From positions 3,792 to 14,824 of the forward strand of contig MFRX01000040.1 of NCBI GenBank assembly GCA_001784725.1: 11,033 nt of DNA. The letters run 5' to 3'. Under the pieces are notes generated by a model. It had not been told where the DNA came from, did not search any database, and was given only the letters and a program-made list of their open reading frames with translations. Shown here piece after piece: positions 1 to 5,376 of the stretch (the first letter of the stretch is position 1; each line of letters opens with the position of its first letter). The position numbers and the translations under genes were made by a program. Source of the stretch: Candidatus Moranbacteria bacterium RIFCSPHIGHO2_02_FULL_40_12b. GTDB lineage: Bacteria; Patescibacteriota; Minisyncoccia; Moranbacterales; 2-12-FULL-40-10.

Positions 1-393
1 AGGGTGATAGCTTCTGAATCCGTGTGTTTTGCAAGTTTTGATTTTACACCCGAGGATGTTTTTATTACTTCCTCCGGCATAAAATATGTCGATCCATTGC
101 CAGGGCTAATAGGCGTTCCAATTATTGACATGGCTTGTTTCGCAGGAGTCGCTCGTGACGCATACGAACTTCCAGGATCCGTTAAAGGATATGAAATAAT
201 TGAAAACTTTGCAATAGAAAAAATTCCAGAAATAATAAGATTGAATAAAGATGTTGCAAAATCAATTTTCTTTCTTGGGCGTTCATTGCAGTGCGCTCTT
301 TCTTCTCGATTCAGAATTGGGAAGGGAGACGGAAGAGATGTTTATTTTTTTGAAATGAGTTGCTATTATTGTAACTCTTTTCTGAATTATTAA
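1..393 (+). CDS. C-terminal part of a kinase/APH-fold-like protein (5' end outside window)
   Basis: The frame is open to the first base, so this is the 3' part of a longer gene; the GTG at 4 is probably internal. The visible 130 residues resemble the C-lobe of aminoglycoside/choline-kinase-like phosphotransferases: a catalytic-loop-like FDFTPED followed by IKYVDPLPG, where the metal-binding Asp would sit, then IIDMACF, like the 'DLA' helix of that fold. Relative to the usual HxDxxxxN loop, the His is Ser and the Asn is Asp (codon 55-57), so activity is uncertain. The aminotransferase gene starts 19 bp after the stop and is probably co-transcribed. The substrate cannot be told from this fragment. 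Fold assignment is by motif only; a different fold is possible. Confidence 0.55.
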   Translation, partial: RVIASESVCFASFDFTPEDVFITSSGIKYVDPLPGLIGVPIIDMACFAGVARDAYELPGSVKGYEIIENFAIEKIPEIIRLNKDVAKSIFFLGRSLQCALSSRFRIGKGDGRDVYFFEMSCYYCNSFLNY

Positions 394-412
394 ATCAAAG
401 GAGGATAAGGAA

Positions 413-1531
413 GTGAAAAATATAAGAGATAAGCTAACGACTTATAAAAGAGATACCTATCTCACAGAGGAGGAAAAGTCGTATGATGATTCATTGTTAC
501 CGGTAATTGATTGTGAAGTTGGCTACAGCCCGTTTGGATGTTCCCAAAAGATGCTTGAATTAATCAAAGGATTTGATTTTTCTCAGGTGGCGCGCTATCC
601 GGAAATGTTCTATGCAAAGTTGCTTAAGCCAATAATCATTGAGCGTTTTTCCAAAGCAAATCTGAATCCAGCGAACATTTTTTTCGGTCATGGTAGTTTC
701 AATCTTGCTGAAAGGGTAATTCACAAGTTTATCATGCCGAGATCAATGCTTGGATATGGTCCTCAGTTTAATGAGGTTCCTACTGAAATGGAAGCGGCTG
801 GCGGAGATTATAGACCCATTCCTTTTACTGCTGATTTTCAGTTTCCTCTTCAGGAAATTTTAAGTCAACTGAATGCTGGAAAAGATTCCATGCTGTATCT
901 GGATAATCCAAACAATCCTACTGGTTATCTCATTCCTCTAGAGGATATTGAGCTCATGGTTCAGGATGCTGAAAAGAATGAAATCATCGTTTTAGTTGAC
1001 GAGGCTTATGGTGATTTTGTTCCGGATGAATGTTCGGCTATCAATCTCATTCGTAAACATTCGAATCTTATGGTGATTCGTTCCTTTTCTAAAGCTCTCG
1101 GACTTGCTGCGCAGCGTGTTGGGTATATGGCAATATCTGATGCACTGGCGCCTTATTATGGCAAGGTGGATGTGCCCTTCGAGCCAACATTGATAAGTGC
1201 TGTAATGGCCAGCGCGATTTTGGGCGATCATGATTTTATAAATCAGGTCAGAAGATCTAGTCGCACAGCCAAAGAGAAAATTTCTTCAGCTTTCACTTAT
1301 AAGGGGTTGGATATTTTGCCGACTCATCCTGATGTTTCTATTTTCGTGGTTCACCAGTCTGGAGTAAACCTATTTGCTCAATTTCAAAAAATGGGAATTA
1401 AGGTTGAAAATGGCGCAGTCTACAGAAAAACAAACAAAGAAATAAATCACTCATTCATCAGATTACGCGTTCCAAATGAAAAAGATATTGAAGAGGTTGT
1501 GAAAAGAATCATAGAAAATAACTTTGATTAG
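413..1531 (+). CDS. PLP-dependent aminotransferase, class I/II (HisC-like)
   Basis: A 372-residue fold-type I aminotransferase resembling histidinol-phosphate aminotransferases. Visible landmarks are NPNNPTG (165-171, Asn168 contacting the PLP ring), VDEAY (195-199, Asp196 on the pyridine nitrogen), SFSK (224-227, Lys227 as the Schiff-base lysine), Arg235 in QRVGY, and a C-terminal IRLRV with the expected carboxylate-binding Arg. Length is normal for the family. The start is GTG at 413, chosen because AAAGGAGG (397-404) lies 8 nt upstream. No other his gene is present, so histidine synthesis is not indicated. An amino acid or 2-oxo acid substrate linked to the D-amino acid genes downstream, or a broad aromatic aminotransferase, are both possible. 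The class is secure; the substrate is unknown. Confidence 0.9.
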   Translation: MKNIRDKLTTYKRDTYLTEEEKSYDDSLLPVIDCEVGYSPFGCSQKMLELIKGFDFSQVARYPEMFYAKLLKPIIIERFSKANLNPANIFFGHGSFNLAERVIHKFIMPRSMLGYGPQFNEVPTEMEAAGGDYRPIPFTADFQFPLQEILSQLNAGKDSMLYLDNPNNPTGYLIPLEDIELMVQDAEKNEIIVLVDEAYGDFVPDECSAINLIRKHSNLMVIRSFSKALGLAAQRVGYMAISDALAPYYGKVDVPFEPTLISAVMASAILGDHDFINQVRRSSRTAKEKISSAFTYKGLDILPTHPDVSIFVVHQSGVNLFAQFQKMGIKVENGAVYRKTNKEINHSFIRLRVPNEKDIEEVVKRIIENNFD

Positions 1532-1540
1532 CGGTAAAGG

Positions 1541-1568
1541 AGCAGAGAGTGATATATCACTCTCTGCT
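1541..1568. promoter_or_regulatory. Perfect 28-bp palindrome between aminotransferase and GNAT genes
   Basis: AGCAGAGAGTGATA is followed directly by its exact reverse complement. It starts 10 nt after the aminotransferase stop and ends 24 nt before the GNAT ATG. As RNA it folds into a 12-bp stem with an AUAU loop. It is not followed by a U tract, so it is a poor intrinsic terminator. Its centre TGATATATCA (1550-1559) recurs in the promoter region of the enolase-family gene (2541-2550). It could be an operator, an mRNA-stabilising stem or an attenuating hairpin; the palindrome itself is certain and its role is not. Confidence 0.6.
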
Positions 1569-1592
1569 AAACTTACTAGTGAAGGAGGGTGT

Positions 1593-2363
1593 ATGAAATT
1601 GGTTGTAAGAAGAATAACAGGCGATGATGATTTTTCTGCTATAGAAAAATTACAAAAGGACATTTGGGGTATTGATGATATAACGACAGTGCCAGCACAT
1701 ATTTTACAGGCTGTCTGTAAATACGATGCTGGTTTTCTGGCGGGAGCTTTTTATGAGAATTCCATTATTGGATTTCTCTTTGCTCTAAATACAAGGGACA
1801 GGCAAGTGCAGTACACACATATGATTGGTGTTAATCCCGAATGGCAGAGTGGCAGAAAGGGGATTAATGTTGGGACCACTCTCAATGAATTTCATAAGAG
1901 TGAGGCACTTAAACAGGGCATTATGTTTATTGAGTGGACATTCGATCCACTTCATTCCAATAATGCCAACCTTAACTTTCATAAGTTGGGAGTAAAGGTC
2001 GTACGCTACGAACCTGACGCATATGGCAAGTCCAGTGAGGTTGGGATATACAGAGGAATGCCGACTGACAGAGTTCTAGTTCGGTGGCCCCTAAAATCTT
2101 ATCTTCCGACAAATGTCGATATTTGTGACATTGAAAAAATTTCACTAGTTTCCACCCCTGATGAAATTAACGGTTATTCCTTCAGAATGGAAGTTCCCTT
2201 TGATATTCAGGTACTTAAAAAGGAAAGCATTGAATCTGCTTGTGCTTTTAGATTGCAAAGCAGAGAAGTGTTTATTGAGGCGTTGAAAATGGGCTACAAT
2301 GTGAAAGATTTCATCTGTCTCAAAAATGAGAGTAGAAACTGCTACATTTTTTCAAGAGAGTAG
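1593..2363 (+). CDS. GNAT-superfamily N-acyltransferase (COG3375-like), candidate D-amino acid N-succinyltransferase
   Basis: A 256-residue protein matching predicted GNAT acyltransferases of the COG3375 type along its whole length: IWG..D..TTVPAH near residues 24-36, the strand and acyl-CoA loop around 77-94, the hallmark EWTFDPL..NNANLNFHKLG at 114-133, Tyr144-Gly145, PTDRVLVRWP at 157-166, and a C-terminal R..F...L..GY.V segment at 224-240. The reaction expected is transfer of an acyl group from acyl-CoA to an amine. The loop that usually reads R/QxxGxG/A is Gly-rich and seems a few residues longer than usual. The start is ATG 1593, set by AAGGAGG at 1582-1588; an in-frame TTG at 1524 lies before that SD and inside the previous gene, and is rejected. 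With the racemase and M20 genes downstream it fits the D-amino acid N-succinylation step. The family is well supported; the substrate is inferred from context. Confidence 0.82.
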   Translation: MKLVVRRITGDDDFSAIEKLQKDIWGIDDITTVPAHILQAVCKYDAGFLAGAFYENSIIGFLFALNTRDRQVQYTHMIGVNPEWQSGRKGINVGTTLNEFHKSEALKQGIMFIEWTFDPLHSNNANLNFHKLGVKVVRYEPDAYGKSSEVGIYRGMPTDRVLVRWPLKSYLPTNVDICDIEKISLVSTPDEINGYSFRMEVPFDIQVLKKESIESACAFRLQSREVFIEALKMGYNVKDFICLKNESRNCYIFSRE

Positions 2364-2424
2364 ATAGGAATACATGTCTTATCCAGCGGCGAACAGGGAT
2401 AGTAGTAAATCCTATTCTTTAATT

Positions 2425-2456
2425 ATATCCTGCATGTCTAAAGACATGCAGGATAT
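2425..2456 (+). terminator. Hairpin after GNAT gene, probable weak terminator
   Basis: A perfect 14-bp stem (ATATCCTGCATGTC at 2425-2438 with its complement at 2443-2456) closes on a TAAA loop. Outer AATT segments (2421-2424 and 2459-2462) could extend it past a small bulge. It lies 62 nt after the GNAT stop and before the next promoter, as a terminator would. The following TCAATTGTAATTT is only modestly T-rich, so termination may be leaky or the stem may protect the mRNA 3' end. Confidence 0.5.
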
Positions 2457-2535
2457 TCAATTGTAATTTATAAATTTATAAGAAACTATTCCAAGCGAAT
2501 TTAGTAAAAATTTTGGTTCAAATCTATCGCTCATG

Positions 2536-2552
2536 TGCTATGATATATCATA
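2536..2552 (+). promoter_or_regulatory. Extended -10 promoter with overlapping palindrome, upstream of enolase-family gene
   Basis: TGC-TATGAT (2536-2544) is a good extended -10 element; only a poor TTGGTT/TGGTTC lies in the -35 zone (about 2513-2519). The -10 is the left half of a perfect 14-bp palindrome, TATGATATATCATA (2539-2552). A protein bound there would block polymerase. Just downstream GAGTC occurs twice (2554-2558 and 2566-2570). The start codon is at 2601, giving a leader of about 50 nt. Confidence 0.42.
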
Positions 2553-2600
2553 TGAGTCATATCTTGAGTCAAAATGAAAAATTAACTTAAAGTAACGAGC

Positions 2601-3713
2601 ATGATTATTAAAGAAATCGAAATAATATATGTTAAGCTGCCAATGTCAATTGTTTTTGAAACAAGCTTTGGTAAAATAACATATCGTCCGGCACTTATCA
2701 TAAAAATGGTAGATGAATTGGGTAATGTCGGCCATGGAGAGTCATCACTTTTAGATGTGCCTATTTCTGAAAATGAAACAAGTAAGATTGGCTTGCATGT
2801 GTTAAAAGGCAAAATTATTCCAAAAATAATTGGTAAAAATATTAAATCTATTAATCATCTGCATTCTGTATTGGGAGAATATTTCAAAAAATATCCCATT
2901 ACATCGACGGGGATAGAAAATGCATATTTTAACATTATCTCAATCCGAAAAAAGAAGACGATTAAAAAGTTATTTTGTGGAACAAGACAGAATATTCATA
3001 TTGGACATAGCATCGGTATACAAAAAAATAAGAAAGATTTATTTTGTGCTATTCAACAGGCGCTAGATGACGGATTTAAAAAAATAAAAATAAAAATAAA
3101 GCCCGGATATGATTTAGATATTGTGCAAAGTGTGCGGAAAAATTTCCCCAAGTTAAGTTTTGCTGTTGATGCCAATGAAGCTTATTCTAGAAAAGATATT
3201 CCATTATTTAGGGAGATGGATAAGATTGGGTTATTTATGATTGAACAGCCGTTTAAAGAAGAAGATCTTAAGGTTCATGCCAAATTGCAAAGCTTAATCA
3301 AAACCCCGATATGTCTTGATGAGAGCATAATAAACATCAAGACAGCGCAAAATGCTATCAAATTAAAAAGCTGTAAAATTGTTAATATAAAACCAGCCCG
3401 TGTGGGAGGATACCTAAACGCAATTAAAATACACAATCTTTGCCAGAAACATAATATACCCTGTTGGGTTGGCGGGAGATTAGAAACTGGAGTTGGACAG
3501 ATATTTAATTTATCACTAGCTTCTATGCATAATTTTTCTTTGCCATCAGAGATAATTCCATCTAATGAATTTCTAAAAGAGGATATTGTTGTAACAAAAA
3601 TAAATTTCAAAAATGGAGTGGCGAAGATTCCAAAATTGAAGGATGGCAAGATTATTTTGAATGAAAAAGTTATAAATAAATATCTTGTAAGTCGTATAAC
3701 CTTTATAGCTTGA
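2601..3713 (+). CDS. Enolase-superfamily N-succinylamino acid racemase / o-succinylbenzoate synthase-type enzyme
   Basis: A 370-residue member of the muconate-lactonising subgroup, of normal length. The N-terminal cap has TSFG (21-24) and GHGES (44-48). The barrel carries Lys163-x-Lys165 followed by PG, metal ligands Asp190 (DAN), Glu215 (IEQP) and Asp240 (CLDES), second catalytic Lys264 in NIKPARVGG, and GGRLETG (291-297). These are the NSAR/OSBS-family residues: one Lys on each side of the substrate for racemisation. Arg267, three residues after Lys264, matches the Arg reported to favour racemase over OSBS activity (R266 in Amycolatopsis NSAR). No menaquinone gene is nearby, while an acyltransferase and an M20 hydrolase flank it, so racemisation of N-acyl amino acids is the better call; a dipeptide epimerase is less likely. 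ATG 2601 has no clear SD. The gene is the most A-rich in the window. Confidence 0.85.
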   Translation: MIIKEIEIIYVKLPMSIVFETSFGKITYRPALIIKMVDELGNVGHGESSLLDVPISENETSKIGLHVLKGKIIPKIIGKNIKSINHLHSVLGEYFKKYPITSTGIENAYFNIISIRKKKTIKKLFCGTRQNIHIGHSIGIQKNKKDLFCAIQQALDDGFKKIKIKIKPGYDLDIVQSVRKNFPKLSFAVDANEAYSRKDIPLFREMDKIGLFMIEQPFKEEDLKVHAKLQSLIKTPICLDESIINIKTAQNAIKLKSCKIVNIKPARVGGYLNAIKIHNLCQKHNIPCWVGGRLETGVGQIFNLSLASMHNFSLPSEIIPSNEFLKEDIVVTKINFKNGVAKIPKLKDGKIILNEKVINKYLVSRITFIA

Positions 3714-3729
3714 TTTTATATATTAAGAG

Positions 3730-3757
3730 TTGACATTTTTAATCAAAGAGATATGCT
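3730..3757 (+). promoter_or_regulatory. Sigma-70-type promoter for the M20 hydrolase gene
   Basis: A perfect -35 TTGACA (3730-3735) is followed after 16 bp by TATGCT (3752-3757). It begins 17 nt after the racemase stop, so the M20 gene can be transcribed independently. Transcription would start near 3764, giving a leader of about 49 nt that contains the SD. The in-frame ATG at 3753 lies inside the -10 and cannot be the start of this transcript. Confidence 0.6.
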
Positions 3758-3812
3758 TAAATACAGACTAATGAATAATAGTTTAAATAATAATCAAAAA
3801 GGAGAAAGCATC

Positions 3813-4961
3813 ATGGAGCACATTAACAAAAAAAGATTAATTGAAACATTTAAAGAGCTGGCAAGTATTCCTAGTCCTTCAGGGCAGGAAGAAAAAATCG
3901 CACAGGTACTGACGGAAAAACTCGAAAAACTTGACTTAGTAGTGCAGAAAGATGCCTATGGTAATCTTGTTGCCAAGTTAGACGGAGAAGGCGAATCAAT
4001 TATGCTTTGCGCCCACATGGATACTGTGGCCGTAGGTGGGGATGTGATTAATGTCGTGGATGAAGATAAAGGTGAAATAAAAAGCGATGGCACGACCATC
4101 TTGGGCGCTGACAATAAGGATTCCATTGCGGCAATTATTGAGATGTTGGCGGTGATTAAGGGCAATAATCTTACTCATCGGCCTGTAGAAATAGTCCTTA
4201 CTCGTGAAGAAGAGATTATCTCGAAGGGAGCGAAGAATTTGGATTTTTCTCTTGTTTCCGGGAAAGAATGCATTATTTCTGATCAGGCTGAGTCCTACGG
4301 TACAATAACATTGAGCGCGCCATATAACTACAAATTCAATATTATAATTTCCGGTAAGCGATGTCATTCAAAAGAACCTGAAAAAGGAGTTGATGTTATT
4401 AAGATTTTAGCGCGGGCGATAGAGGTGGAAAATATGCCTCTTGGCAGAATTGATGATAATACGACATCAAACATCGCTTATCAGTACTCTGGTCTCTCGG
4501 GAGAAGTAAATGGCGAGGGAGTGACTGTTGCGGATATTATTAGCAAGGGACGCAATAGTATACCTGACCTGGGCGTGGTACATGGAGAAGTGAGGAGTTT
4601 AGAGAAATCATCCTTGGAAAGTATATTGAAAGCAATTGAAAATGCTTTTGCGAATGCCGCCGATTATTTTGGTGGCAAGATCAATTTTACCGTTGAGAAA
4701 CTGGCGGATGGATATGTTTATAACAAAAGCGATCCTTTTGTTCTAATGATTGTTTCGATATTTAAGGAGCAAGGGATAGAGGTAAAATTTTTCCACTCCA
4801 TTGGCGGATCTGATGCAAACCTTCTTATGGAATATGGGATAAGAGCTATTGTCATAAGTTCGGCACACAGGAATAATCATCAAAAGAGTGAATATCTCAT
4901 TGTTGATGATCTCGTGAAACTTGCAGACTTCTATATTAAATTGGTTCAATTTTCACCGTAA
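3813..4961 (+). CDS. M20-family zinc hydrolase (PepT/YqjE-like), candidate N-acyl-L-amino acid desuccinylase
   Basis: A 382-residue M20 metallohydrolase. Metal and catalytic residues are visible: His68-x-Asp70 in AHMDT, bridging Asp100 in LGADNKDSIA, Glu133-Glu134 in TREEE, Asp157, His185 in the lid domain followed by PEKGVD, GGSDAN (331-336), and a C-terminal AHRNNHQKSEY bearing the last zinc-ligand His (356). Lid insertion is roughly residues 172-285. No signal peptide is visible, so it is cytosolic. The start is ATG 3813, with AAAAAGGAG (3796-3804) 8 nt upstream; the earlier ATG 3753 sits in the promoter. By sequence alone it could be a tripeptidase-like aminopeptidase. Next to an NSAR-type racemase and a GNAT, release of the acyl group from N-acyl-L-amino acids is more attractive. 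The family is firm; the substrate is inferred. Confidence 0.88.
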   Translation: MEHINKKRLIETFKELASIPSPSGQEEKIAQVLTEKLEKLDLVVQKDAYGNLVAKLDGEGESIMLCAHMDTVAVGGDVINVVDEDKGEIKSDGTTILGADNKDSIAAIIEMLAVIKGNNLTHRPVEIVLTREEEIISKGAKNLDFSLVSGKECIISDQAESYGTITLSAPYNYKFNIIISGKRCHSKEPEKGVDVIKILARAIEVENMPLGRIDDNTTSNIAYQYSGLSGEVNGEGVTVADIISKGRNSIPDLGVVHGEVRSLEKSSLESILKAIENAFANAADYFGGKINFTVEKLADGYVYNKSDPFVLMIVSIFKEQGIEVKFFHSIGGSDANLLMEYGIRAIVISSAHRNNHQKSEYLIVDDLVKLADFYIKLVQFSP

Positions 4962-4977
4962 TTGCGATAAAAAACCT

Positions 4978-5010
4978 AAAACGGATGCCTAATTTTAAGC
5001 ATCCGTTTTT
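4978..5010 (+). terminator. Intrinsic terminator after M20 gene
   Basis: AAAACGGATGC (4978-4988) pairs with GCATCCGTTTT (4999-5009) around a 10-nt AT-rich loop, and the 3' arm runs into TTTTTATTA. This is a classic intrinsic terminator starting 17 nt after the stop codon. It closes the left gene block. Confidence 0.88.
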
Positions 5011-5184
5011 ATTATCTGCCAATAAAAAAATAAAAAATTTTAAACTTATAAAAAAAGAGACATAATTGCTAAAAGTGGAACAAAAATAATAAGGGCAAAA
5101 AGTGATTTCTACCCCATTCTATTCGGGGAAAAAGCGTATGATGACATATTTGGATTCAGCGCGGTTAGGGTTGATAAGCTTTAA
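5011..5184. other. Non-coding stretch between the left block and the trpS promoter
   Basis: No gene is supported here. The stretch is A-rich at first (5025-5105), then contains a weak CCCC/GGGG stem (5112-5128) and a 16-codon ATG ORF at 5138 with no ribosome binding site. It lies where base composition and SD usage change and may be a junction scar. No inverted terminal repeats, tRNA end or integrase remnant could be seen. Confidence 0.5.
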
Positions 5185-5213
5185 TTGATAAAATTTAATT
5201 AAAGTGCTATTTT
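5185..5213 (+). promoter_or_regulatory. Promoter candidate for trpS
   Basis: TTGATA (5185-5190), 17-bp spacer, and an extended -10 TGC-TATTTT (5205-5213). Transcription would start near 5220 and give a leader of about 150 nt before the trpS ATG, long for this window and able to form the structures listed below. Confidence 0.55.
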
Positions 5214-5220
5214 ATTAAAT

Positions 5221-5298
5221 GTAGTCACGCGCCAGTTCTGAATATTATTTTTACAAGAGTGAACGGAACACGCGGAAACGCCTAACGGCTTTGACTAC
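5221..5298 (+). other. Potentially structured 5' leader of trpS
   Basis: GTAGTCA (5221-5227) is the exact complement of TGACTAC (5292-5298) and could close a 78-nt domain right at the predicted transcription start. Inside, GCG-GAAA-CGC (5272-5281) forms a small stem with a GNRA loop, and CCAGTTC can pair with GAACGG around 5232-5266. It matches no riboswitch or T-box I know: the T-box bulge sequence is absent. The complementarity is seen directly; a functional fold is conjecture. Confidence 0.3.
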
Positions 5299-5338
5299 CT
5301 AAATTAAACATTCTAACCAATAACTGATGCGGGATGCT

Positions 5339-5376
5339 CATGTTTGTAGCTTCTCGCTTCACTCAAGACAAACATG
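5339..5376 (+). promoter_or_regulatory. Stem enclosing the trpS start codon
   Basis: CATGTTTGT (5339-5347) is perfectly complementary to ACAAACATG (5368-5376), whose last three bases are the trpS ATG. The 20-nt loop has no SD. In the mRNA this 9-bp stem would hide the start codon, so translation may depend on opening it. Confidence 0.4.

Noticed and set aside
1541..1568. 28-bp palindrome as an intrinsic terminator of the aminotransferase gene
   Set aside because: No U tract follows, and the next gene starts 24 nt later with its SD in the same transcript.
3275..3649. Minus-strand 124-codon ORF inside the racemase gene, and similar antisense ORFs at 6406-6795 and 8460-8846
   Set aside because: They are open frames opposite strongly conserved coding sequence, with no recognisable protein motifs.
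2601..3713. True menaquinone MenC (o-succinylbenzoate synthase) or L-Ala-D/L-Glu epimerase
   Set aside because: The NSAR/OSBS motifs argue against a dipeptide epimerase, and the absence of men genes with the GNAT and M20 neighbours argues against MenC; promiscuous OSBS activity is not excluded.
5138..5188. Short leader peptide ORF (16 codons) upstream of trpS
   Set aside because: It has no SD, no Trp codons, and ends where the predicted trpS promoter begins, so it would not be in the trpS mRNA.
5164..5286. Integron attC-like GTTAGGG and GCCTAAC pair
   Set aside because: The two 7-mers are in the wrong order for attC on either strand, and no integrase or cassette structure is seen.
5221..5300. 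T-box riboswitch in front of trpS
   Set aside because: The stretch GGAACACGCGG loosely resembles the T-box antiterminator, but the needed UGGNACC bulge is missing and there is no terminator before the ATG.
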